From the IMG/VR virus record IMGVR_UViG_3300017971_000307, positions 1 to 61,015 of that record: 61,015 nt of DNA; one strand, 5' to 3'. This DNA is from a virus. The notes beneath the pieces are model-generated. The model saw only the letters and a list, made by a program, of their open reading frames with translations, did not search any database and was not told the DNA's origin. Of this stretch, positions 15,135-22,628 are shown piece after piece. Numbering within the stretch: the stretch's first letter is position 1; each line of letters opens with the position of its first letter. The position numbers and the translations under genes are program-made.

Positions 15135-16709
15135 ATGTCATATTGGGGTACTCAAATGAGATCGATTGTCACAAGTACCTTTCATGACAGTATGTCAATT
15201 GATCATTACACGCGTTTAGCAAAATATAGAGAGTATTGGCTTTATTATTTAAGTAAGCATTGGAGCTATTCACGGGATCCTGGCGATCCTACCATTACGA
15301 TAAACTATTCTAGACGTGTTGTTGATATCGCGAACAATTTTACCTTTAAAAAAGGTTTCATTGTTAAAATACCGGATGATCCATCTACACCTGCGAATGA
15401 AGCTGAGGATCGAGAATTTGTTCGTGTCATGCTTGAGGAAACGTGGGAGAAAAACTCTAGATTGTTGTGGTTAATTGAAGCATCTCAACAGGGTGCAGTA
15501 ACAGGCGATCTTTTCGCTCGAGTATCATGGGAAAATAATGATCTTTTAGAAGAACCTTATGCAAAAATTGACATAATCCCTTCACATCTATGTTTTCCTG
15601 AATTTGGTGGACCAAGTGGTGTTGAAAGAAAAAAACTCAAAAGAATTATGATTTTGACACCAATTTATGAAAGATGTCATCTTCCTCAAAAACCATCATT
15701 TACATTTCCGCATTATGGAACCAATTTTGATACAGCAATAATGCAAGAAATATGGACAGCTCCTGATTACCATCCTGATGGATCGATTAAGAATTATGCA
15801 ACTGTTCAGTACTTTAGAAATAATGAACCACTTGGACCACCATTAATTAATCCAATTGGAGAAATACCAGTGGTTCATATTCCTAATTATCCTTTATCAG
15901 GTGAGTCTTATGGGATTTCAGATATGGTTGATATTATTGAGCTCAATAGAGAATTAAATGAAAAAGCTACAGATATTTCGGATGTAATCAGCTATCATGG
16001 ATCCCCGGTAACTATTTTAAAAGGTGCGAAACTAAAAGACCTTGAACGTGGAGCTAATAAAGTTTGGGCAATTCCAGGTGATGGCGATGTGAAAAATCTT
16101 GAATTATCCGGCGATCTATCAGCATCAGTTAATCATTGGAAAATGATTAAAGAATCACTTCTAGAGTTGGCTGGAATACCTGAAGAGGTATTAGGAAAAG
16201 TTCAAGCTGCAAGTAATGCATCTGGAGTAGCATTAGCTATCAGATATATGCCTTTAATGGAAAAATATCATATCAAAACTCTTATTTACGGTCTTGGTTT
16301 ACGATTAATTAATCGATTGATAATGAAAATAACAGCAATTGGTGATCCTGCTTTTGGAGAAAAATTTAATAGTTTATATCAAGGCAATAAATATAGAAAC
16401 AATGTTGTTTTTCCTGATCCAATGCCGATGGATGAAGCTGTTGAACTTGAAAAAGCTCGAGCAAGATTGGATTTACTACTTTCGACCAGAAGAGAAGAGC
16501 TTGAAAAGATGGGTAAATCTCAGGGTGAGATTGAAAAAATTATGCAGGATATCAGAAATGAAGCGGAAGAAATGAATGAGATGATGTTTGATATGCCTAA
16601 AATTGAACGTGGGAAAACTCAAAATATGCGTGGTGGAGTTCCAGAAGTTAGAGCACAAAAAGTTAGCAATACAGCTGCTAAAAAGACACTTTCATTTTCT
16701 GACGAATAA
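15135..16709 (+). CDS. portal protein
   Basis: The product is 524 aa, the dodecameric ring at the capsid vertex through which DNA is packaged. It resembles the SPP1 gp6/DUF1438-type portals: an N-terminal domain beginning with YTRLAKYREYWLYY, a central EIPVVHIPNYPLSGESYGISD, then the stem-helix region (ASGVALAIRYMPLMEKY) and a long charged helical C-terminus. It follows the terminase and methyltransferase and precedes the MuF-like gene, the expected order. Ribosome-binding site GTGGAGGTGAATT. Confidence 0.92.
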   Translation: MSYWGTQMRSIVTSTFHDSMSIDHYTRLAKYREYWLYYLSKHWSYSRDPGDPTITINYSRRVVDIANNFTFKKGFIVKIPDDPSTPANEAEDREFVRVMLEETWEKNSRLLWLIEASQQGAVTGDLFARVSWENNDLLEEPYAKIDIIPSHLCFPEFGGPSGVERKKLKRIMILTPIYERCHLPQKPSFTFPHYGTNFDTAIMQEIWTAPDYHPDGSIKNYATVQYFRNNEPLGPPLINPIGEIPVVHIPNYPLSGESYGISDMVDIIELNRELNEKATDISDVISYHGSPVTILKGAKLKDLERGANKVWAIPGDGDVKNLELSGDLSASVNHWKMIKESLLELAGIPEEVLGKVQAASNASGVALAIRYMPLMEKYHIKTLIYGLGLRLINRLIMKITAIGDPAFGEKFNSLYQGNKYRNNVVFPDPMPMDEAVELEKARARLDLLLSTRREELEKMGKSQGEIEKIMQDIRNEAEEMNEMMFDMPKIERGKTQNMRGGVPEVRAQKVSNTAAKKTLSFSDE

Positions 16710-16722
16710 ATGGTGATTCATA

Positions 16723-17772
16723 ATGGCAGAAGAGCCACGTCTTTCAGGTACTATTTTAGAATGGGCAAAAAGAGCTCCTAGATCTGCTGTTTCTTGGGGT
16801 GACATAGAATTAGCTCAATCAAGAGAAGTATTGTTTCGTTCATGGATATCTGATTCTAGAAATTTGAGACGAATATTGAATGATACATCTCAAAAACTCA
16901 CCGGTTTTATAACAGAGGATTCTTTTAGCTCGAATGATGGAAGACTACTTAATGCGGATAAAAATAGGATACAAAGAAATTCATCTCGAGCTATTTCACA
17001 TGCAAGAAAACAAATCGAATCAGAAATTGAAGATGGTGTTGAGTCAGCAATAAGAAGAGCACAACTATCTCAAGAACGTCATTTACAGCGTCTTGGTTTG
17101 AGACGACTTGATCAAAAAACACGAATGGCAATTCGCGAAATGTCTTTAAAAGCATTGGATGAAGAATTCCCAAGGGGCTCGGGTAAGAGTTTTAGAATGA
17201 GGTTAGAAGCATTAGAAAAAAGACATATTGTTCAAGTTAATGGAATTTCTGAAAGAACATTTACTCGGGGTGGTGCATCAGAAATTATTCCGAGAGATAT
17301 TGATCGTGGATTAACTTTTAGGGGACCTGGCAATACAACTGTTAGAGGTGGATCAATGTATCGTCAATCTCAAAGATTGATGGTTGCAGAAGAAACTCGT
17401 CTAGCAAATATGGTTGAAGTTAAAACAGTCCAAGCAATGGGTGTTATGTTTGCATATTGGCGACTGAATCCTTCACATAAATGGTATGGAGGAAAAGAAA
17501 TTTGTGAACACTATGCATATAAAACCAATCCTGATGTTGTTGCAGAATTCCACCGCCTAGGGATTTCGACTTCGGGTATTTCTTTTAATGGTTTATATAA
17601 AGTAATGGATTGGCCACAATATCCACATCCTTATTGTAAGTGTTATCCAGAAGCATTGTACCTTCCAAGTTATCGTCAATCGGAGACATATGTTCAATCC
17701 TCAAATGAACAAGCGAGTATTATTCTCGGTGAGCTAATAGCTTTAGGTCTCTTGACATTTAATGAAATCTGA
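16723..17772 (+). CDS. phage head morphogenesis protein (MuF-like minor capsid)
   Basis: The product is 349 aa. The C-terminal part carries KWYGGKEICEHYA and PHPYCKCYPEAL, the cysteine/histidine landmarks of SPP1 gp7/Mu gpF-like minor head proteins. The N-terminal two thirds are helical. It lies between portal and scaffold, the usual place. It is thought to be a minor head component acting at the portal vertex and possibly ejected with the DNA. Confidence 0.88.
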   Translation: MAEEPRLSGTILEWAKRAPRSAVSWGDIELAQSREVLFRSWISDSRNLRRILNDTSQKLTGFITEDSFSSNDGRLLNADKNRIQRNSSRAISHARKQIESEIEDGVESAIRRAQLSQERHLQRLGLRRLDQKTRMAIREMSLKALDEEFPRGSGKSFRMRLEALEKRHIVQVNGISERTFTRGGASEIIPRDIDRGLTFRGPGNTTVRGGSMYRQSQRLMVAEETRLANMVEVKTVQAMGVMFAYWRLNPSHKWYGGKEICEHYAYKTNPDVVAEFHRLGISTSGISFNGLYKVMDWPQYPHPYCKCYPEALYLPSYRQSETYVQSSNEQASIILGELIALGLLTFNEI

Positions 17773-17875
17773 ACACAAAGTTAAAAGTCAAGTTGTTTAT
17801 ATGTTGAATAAAGTTATTCGGCATAGAATAAAAGGAATTGCATCTAAAATAGAAAGGAAAGTGACATGGCTTTAA
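17762..17875 (+). CDS. possible small basic protein, overlapping both neighbours
   Basis: A 37-aa frame (start MKSEHKVKSQVVYML, end IERKVTWL) fills most of the gap between two virion genes, overlapping the previous stop by 11 bp and the next start by 10 bp. It is Lys/Arg-rich but lacks a ribosome-binding site, so it would depend on coupled translation. Real status is doubtful. Confidence 0.3.
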   Translation: MKSEHKVKSQVVYMLNKVIRHRIKGIASKIERKVTWL

Positions 17876-18051
17876 ATGCAGGAAAAGTAGGACCATCTAA
17901 CCAAGGTAAAACCGAAAATGGTCGTGGTTCCAAACCTATTTTTAACGCGAATAAAGGAATGCGTAAAACTGGCCGTGTTCAAATGAATCCTGTTCGCGTT
18001 TCAAATACTGGTTTTGATTATAGAAAGATTAACGATCCTAGATTTGTTTAA
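17866..18051 (+). CDS. small basic virion-region protein
   Basis: The product is 61 aa, rich in Gly, Asn, Lys and Arg (KVGPSNQGKTENGRGSKP), probably disordered apart from its end (SNTGFDYRKINDPRFV). The ribosome-binding site AGAAAGGAAAGTGAC is good. The position between the MuF-like gene and the scaffold suggests a head role such as DNA binding or capsid cementing. No homology recognised. Confidence 0.7.
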   Translation: MALNAGKVGPSNQGKTENGRGSKPIFNANKGMRKTGRVQMNPVRVSNTGFDYRKINDPRFV

Positions 18052-18078
18052 TTTTTAATTTAAGGAGTTTAAGAGGAA

Positions 18079-18810
18079 ATGGAAGAAGAACCAAAAAAAG
18101 AAGATGTTCAAAACGTCGATAATGACGAAACGCAAAAAACACCGCAACAAAAAGATACGCCACCCTCTGAAGATTTAATTAGTAAAGAGGATTTAGAAAA
18201 ACTACTCAATAAAGCACGAAGCGATGAAAAAGGTAAGCTTTATAGCAATATTGAGGATCTTAAAAAGAAATTTTCTGCTCAAAGTGAATCAATGGGAAAA
18301 TTGAATAAAGAAATTGAGCAGAAAAATAAAGAGATTGAAGATTTAAGAGCAGGCAAAACAAAAGTTACTGATTCACTTAATAGGGAGTTGAGAGAACTAA
18401 AAGCATCACATGAGAAGATGAAAAAAGCTATGGAGATAGTTGCAACAGAAGCAGCATCACGATTAAGTCAATACAAACTAGACATTTATCGCGAAAAAGA
18501 GATTGGTAAATCTGGTTTGGTTCATTTGAAAGATTTTGTTACTGGAAATAATGAACAAGAAATAGCTGCATCAATTGCTTCGCTTACTAAGAAGGAAAAA
18601 CTTATAGAAGAAGAAGCAGCTAAAAAAGCACAAAGTAGTCTTGTTGCAAATCTTCCATCACCACTTTCTCCGAATGGTGCACCTAGTGTAACCACCGATG
18701 CCATTGTGAATCCACAAGATAAACAGAAACTCTCTAAGCTTCGCGGTGAAGAATGGGAAAACACATACAAAGATCTGCTCTTAAAAGCGAAACAAAAAGC
18801 GGGCGTATAA
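18079..18810 (+). CDS. capsid scaffold protein
   Basis: The product is 243 aa. It has an acidic Pro/Glu-rich start, a long coiled coil (about residues 40-165; KKFSAQSESMGKLNKEIEQK), and a C-terminal part with KLRGEEWENTYKDLLLK. This is the typical build of DUF4355/GP20-like scaffolds. The basic C-terminal helix would bind the capsid protein. It directly precedes the capsid gene and follows AAGGAGTTTAAGAGGAA. Confidence 0.85.
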   Translation: MEEEPKKEDVQNVDNDETQKTPQQKDTPPSEDLISKEDLEKLLNKARSDEKGKLYSNIEDLKKKFSAQSESMGKLNKEIEQKNKEIEDLRAGKTKVTDSLNRELRELKASHEKMKKAMEIVATEAASRLSQYKLDIYREKEIGKSGLVHLKDFVTGNNEQEIAASIASLTKKEKLIEEEAAKKAQSSLVANLPSPLSPNGAPSVTTDAIVNPQDKQKLSKLRGEEWENTYKDLLLKAKQKAGV

Positions 18811-18824
18811 TCTAATAGATATTA

Positions 18825-18840
18825 CTCCCGTTTTAGGGAG
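18825..18840 (+). promoter_or_regulatory. hairpin enclosing the capsid-gene ribosome-binding site
   Basis: CTCCC (18825-18829) can pair with GGGAG (18836-18840) across GTTTTA. The GGGAG is the Shine-Dalgarno for the capsid ATG at 18847. The 5-bp stem is short, so it may modulate rather than block initiation, or stabilise the message end. Confidence 0.45.
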
Positions 18841-18846
18841 ATAAAA

Positions 18847-19809
18847 ATGACTAATTATTCTGGTGTCCATACCGCTGGTAGTGTGGTTTCAATTCCACAA
18901 TCTATCAGAGATGTATATTCGTTGTACATCATGCACGAAGCGCAAGCTGTTATGCGATTTGAAGATTTTGCTGTTCAAAAAACTGAACTTCTTGCTCAAC
19001 CAGGACAAAATATCTTCTTCACTCGTTATAATAATTTGAATCTTGGTGGACAACTTCAGGAACATGTTGCTATTGTAACTCAAAATATGACAGCCGCTCA
19101 ACAATCCGTTACCGTTACTGAATGGGGTAATGGTATTGGCGTTACCGAAAAAATGCTTCAAATGTCTTTTGATGATTTGATGGCAGAAGCATCAGTTCTT
19201 CTTGGACGAGACTACGCAGTTGTAAATGATCTTATGCTGAGAAATACAATTGTTAATGCGGCACAAATTGTTTATGCTGGTAATAAAGCAAGTCGCGCTG
19301 CACTTGATGGTGGTAATGATTATTTTGACGTTGAAGTTATTCGTCAAGCTGTAGAAATTCTTCAAACAAAAAATGCACCAAAATTTAATGGAGAATTCTA
19401 TGTTTGCTTCCTTCACCCTCATCAAGCCGCATATCTAAAACGTAATCCTGATTGGGTTGCTGCAAACAATTATCATCAAACACGCCGTTTGTTCAATGGT
19501 GAACTTGGAATGTGGGAAGACGTTGTATTTATTGCTACAACCCACATGAGAAATGGTGCAGCTGCATCTACAGATCCTGGATATGAAGCTACTATGGTTA
19601 ATGCCGCCACAGGTGGTGCTGTAGCTGCTAATGTTTATGAATCATTCATTTTCTCAGATATGGCATATGCAAAAGCCATTGGACTGCCGGTTGAACTTAG
19701 AGATGATGGTGTAAATGATTTTGGTCGTTTACATAAATTAGCCTGGTATTCGATTATGGGTGCTGGGATCCTTGAAGACGATTTTATCGTAAAAATCGAA
19801 ACCGTTTAA
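18847..19809 (+). CDS. major capsid protein, N4-gp56-like
   Basis: The product is 320 aa. The sequence layout (RDVYSLYIMHEAQAVMRFEDFA, VTVTEWGNGIGVTEKM, DYFDVEVIRQAVEIL, FYVCFLHPHQAAYLK, GELGMWEDVVFI) is that of the N4-gp56 family of HK97-fold capsid proteins. It forms the icosahedral shell. It has its own strong GGGAG ribosome-binding site within a small hairpin. No N-terminal delta domain is visible, consistent with a separate scaffold protein. Confidence 0.93.
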   Translation: MTNYSGVHTAGSVVSIPQSIRDVYSLYIMHEAQAVMRFEDFAVQKTELLAQPGQNIFFTRYNNLNLGGQLQEHVAIVTQNMTAAQQSVTVTEWGNGIGVTEKMLQMSFDDLMAEASVLLGRDYAVVNDLMLRNTIVNAAQIVYAGNKASRAALDGGNDYFDVEVIRQAVEILQTKNAPKFNGEFYVCFLHPHQAAYLKRNPDWVAANNYHQTRRLFNGELGMWEDVVFIATTHMRNGAAASTDPGYEATMVNAATGGAVAANVYESFIFSDMAYAKAIGLPVELRDDGVNDFGRLHKLAWYSIMGAGILEDDFIVKIETV

Positions 19810-19855
19810 TTTTAATGTTATAAATCAATAATAACTTTCAAATAGAGGGATAGAC

Positions 19856-20167
19856 ATGCCTAGGGGTCGACCGAGAAAAAAGAAAATCAGAGACGATATC
19901 TTGGCAGATATTGATGAATCAAAACCAATTTCTGAACAAGAAGATGTTTTTGAATCAGAAAAGATCTCTGAATCAAAGAAAGAAGAAAAATATAAAGAGA
20001 ACAGTATTGTTAAAAATAACACTAAACAAAAGACAGAAATAGCTAGAGCAAAAGTCACGACATCAAAATATATTGCGGGTAAATGGTGGCAATTAAAACG
20101 CGGTAAAAAGATAAATGCACCTGATATTGTAATTGAAAGCTTAAGAAATGCTGGCTTTGTCGAGTAG
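19856..20167 (+). CDS. basic/acidic linker protein, possibly DNA-binding
   Basis: The product is 103 aa. It starts with RGRPRKKKIR, which resembles an AT-hook, then has a long acidic disordered stretch (about 15-55), then a compact end with WWQLKRGKKINAP. The C-terminal domain resembles short head-completion proteins, but the match is weak. The ATG follows GAGGGATAGAC. Function unknown. Confidence 0.7.
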   Translation: MPRGRPRKKKIRDDILADIDESKPISEQEDVFESEKISESKKEEKYKENSIVKNNTKQKTEIARAKVTTSKYIAGKWWQLKRGKKINAPDIVIESLRNAGFVE

Positions 20168-20199
20168 CACACCCTTCATTTAATTGATATCTTTAATCT

Positions 20200-20973
20200 A
20201 TGGCAACTGAAGAACAAGTCATAGATTCGACACGAAGAACAGTAGCTGATTTTGAGTCACCACGTAAATATGATGATGATTATTATAAGGATGCTATTGA
20301 AAGAGGTTTGCAGAAATTAAACTTCGATTTTGGTGAGTCTTATGCAATAGTTCCCGATGTTCCATTTGATCGTGTTTTCCTTCTTATAAAATTAGCTTCG
20401 ATAAACATGTGCTGGTTTCGTGCGTCAGAAGGTGCAACTGGTGATAGCGAAATAGAACATGTTGAAACAAAATACACAACAATAGCAGTGCCTAATCTTT
20501 CGGTTACTGACGGAAATACAGGAGATAGTCGCGGTCCAACATACTGGATGAAACTAGCTGATAAAATTCAAGAAGAATATGACAACGAAGTTGGAAGTTC
20601 AGCTGGTCAAAACCAAGGTTCAGAAGTTGAAATTGGAACTGTTAGAAGGATATCTCTTACTAACGGTGGTTATAGAAAACGTGTTTTGGATCCTGGATTA
20701 GATGCTGTTACCATTACAACTTTAGTTTCGGGTAACGATGTTACAATTTCTTGGTCAAAACTTCAAGTTGAAGATTTTTTCTCTTACGAAGTTGTTCGCT
20801 CTGAAGATGGAACCTTTGATGATGAAATTGTTATAAGAACAGAAACTGATATCCATGTCACAGAATATACCGATGAATCTGTTGTGTCTGGTACATGGTA
20901 TTACAGAGTAAAATCTGTAAATAGGAATTTTCTAAAAACAGATAGTTCAACATCAATAGCGGTGGTTCCATAA
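20200..20973 (+). CDS. head-tail connector with C-terminal Fn3-like domain
   Basis: The product is 257 aa. Residues 1-110 are helical and fit the DNA-packaging/adaptor type of neck protein. Residues 160-257 have the strand pattern and motifs of fibronectin type III (VTISWSKLQVEDFFSYEVVRSED... TWYYRVKSVN). Such Ig-like additions decorate the particle surface. Unusually there is no Shine-Dalgarno before the ATG at 20200 (TATCTTTAATCT), so initiation may be weak or depend on upstream translation. Its stop overlaps the next start by one base. Confidence 0.75.
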   Translation: MATEEQVIDSTRRTVADFESPRKYDDDYYKDAIERGLQKLNFDFGESYAIVPDVPFDRVFLLIKLASINMCWFRASEGATGDSEIEHVETKYTTIAVPNLSVTDGNTGDSRGPTYWMKLADKIQEEYDNEVGSSAGQNQGSEVEIGTVRRISLTNGGYRKRVLDPGLDAVTITTLVSGNDVTISWSKLQVEDFFSYEVVRSEDGTFDDEIVIRTETDIHVTEYTDESVVSGTWYYRVKSVNRNFLKTDSSTSIAVVP

Positions 20974-21395
20974 TGGCAACTCGAGAAGAAATAATTCAGG
21001 ATAGAGTCGAACAAGTCATTACTGATTTTCAAAATGGATCCATTCGATATTATCCATATATATCTGGTTCGACAGACGTCTATAAACAAAGAACAAAAAC
21101 ATTTGGTACTCCTATTTCGCTTACTGGAAGAGCTATTTTAGATCCTACATCTGAACAAATTACATTTATCGGAAATGGTGAATTATTCGATATTGCTTTT
21201 TTATTTAGTAGGGTTGAATTGGTTGCAAAATTTCCATCTGCAAATGAAGGTGAATGGCTTGATGTTGATGCTCAAATTGAATGGTTCAATGGTCGAAGAT
21301 ATAAAATAGAAAGAGTTCATCCTTCAGGGCAAATTGCTGAAAAGTTTCTTTTGACTATTGTACTCGCAAACTCAATTGAAGGGCAAAGAGATTAA
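20973..21395 (+). CDS. neck/head completion protein
   Basis: The product is 140 aa: a short N-terminal helix, then a beta-barrel-like region (VYKQRTKTFGTPISLTGRAIL, WLDVDAQIEWFNGRRYKIERVHP). The length and place between adaptor and HK97-gp10-like protein fit a head-closure (stopper) protein of the SPP1 gp16 type. The assignment is by position and fold appearance. Confidence 0.7.
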   Translation: MATREEIIQDRVEQVITDFQNGSIRYYPYISGSTDVYKQRTKTFGTPISLTGRAILDPTSEQITFIGNGELFDIAFLFSRVELVAKFPSANEGEWLDVDAQIEWFNGRRYKIERVHPSGQIAEKFLLTIVLANSIEGQRD

Positions 21396-21874
21396 TGGCA
21401 AAAGTAAAAAAATATGGCGATTGGGATAAATTAAGTGATTGGAAAAAGTATATAAAGTCTGACAAGCCATTGAAAAAAATTGTCAATAAAATGGATAATC
21501 TTGGCAAAACTGTCAGGGATGCACTTAAAAATCATATAAAATCAAATGATCTTCCTTGGAAAAAATTATCTCCTATAACAGTGAGAATAAAAGGTAATAA
21601 TAAAATTTATATTGATCATGGTACTTACATGAATAAAATAATTCATTCTGTTAGACCAACTAAAGATAATGGTCTTATTGTTGTTATTACCACAAGAGGA
21701 AATCATTATTCTGGTTTGAGTGCTAATGAGTTGGCCAAAATACTCGAGTATGGAACAAGTAAAACACCTGCTAGACCTTTATGGAGACCGACTTTTGAAG
21801 AAATGAAAAAGATGAAAGAATTTGAAGATTTTATTGATATAGGAGCAATTTTTTCATTCAAAGGTACGGATTAA
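21395..21874 (+). CDS. HK97 gp10-like tail completion protein
   Basis: The product is 159 aa. It shows RDALKNHIKSND, the conserved LAKILEYGTSKTPARPLWRPTFEE pattern (E-x-G-T-x-x-x-P-A-R-P-x-x-R-P) of HK97 gp10/minor tail proteins. It should act at the neck-tail junction. Overlaps both neighbours by one base. Confidence 0.85.
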   Translation: MAKVKKYGDWDKLSDWKKYIKSDKPLKKIVNKMDNLGKTVRDALKNHIKSNDLPWKKLSPITVRIKGNNKIYIDHGTYMNKIIHSVRPTKDNGLIVVITTRGNHYSGLSANELAKILEYGTSKTPARPLWRPTFEEMKKMKEFEDFIDIGAIFSFKGTD

Positions 21875-22536
21875 TGACAGCTGTTTCTATAAAAAATATT
21901 GATGAAGCATTAGCTTTAAAATATAGTGGTTTATCAATTGATATAGGTGATCCACCGGTTTCGACACCAGTAACAGTTTTCGTGGAAGAACCATCAAGCG
22001 AAGAATACAAGGAAAGAGTATATCCATCTATTGCAATTAAATTTTTATCATTAAGTGAAAATTCTCCTTCTAGACATTCAGATGATGAACAAGAAGAAGA
22101 ATATGATTATGATGATACGGTTACTCCACCAATTAGAACAATGAGAAAACGTGGTGATAGATATGAGATATCTTACACAATAGATACATGGCACAAAATT
22201 AGAGCTGGTGAGAGTCGTGATTTATTGAGATATGCGATTATAGAAACAACTCCTACACGTGGATATATAACTGTTACTGATATTGATGGTGGTTCACAAG
22301 ATTTATGGGTGTTTTGGAATGGTACTTTAACAACTTTAGATGAACAACTTAATGACGTTGTTATTTATCACAAAACATTAACTGTTAGAATTTTGGCCAA
22401 ATTATTACCAGACAAAACACTTAGAGAATACAAAACTGCTACTAAGTTGACATGGAAATTTTCAAACAACGATGATCCACCAGTGGATCATTCCATCATG
22501 GACATTACGGATAGTGGAGTTGAAGCAGGCTCTTAA
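21874..22536 (+). CDS. tail terminator-like protein
   Basis: The product is 220 aa, an alpha/beta protein with an acidic insert (SDDEQEEEYDYDD). The position directly before the sheath gene, and strands such as RYEISYTIDTWHKIRAGES, fit a tail terminator that caps the tail tube/sheath. No definitive motif. The 92-bp gap after it contains TGTGGC...GCCACA (a 6-bp inverted repeat with a 35-nt loop), which may be part of the sheath leader. Confidence 0.65.
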   Translation: MTAVSIKNIDEALALKYSGLSIDIGDPPVSTPVTVFVEEPSSEEYKERVYPSIAIKFLSLSENSPSRHSDDEQEEEYDYDDTVTPPIRTMRKRGDRYEISYTIDTWHKIRAGESRDLLRYAIIETTPTRGYITVTDIDGGSQDLWVFWNGTLTTLDEQLNDVVIYHKTLTVRILAKLLPDKTLREYKTATKLTWKFSNNDDPPVDHSIMDITDSGVEAGS

Positions 22537-22628
22537 TTCTGTAATGATTTAATAGATGTGTGGCATAGAGATTACAACCCTTTGCAATAAACAAAACGCC
22601 ACATTAAACAAAACTGTATGGAGGGAAA

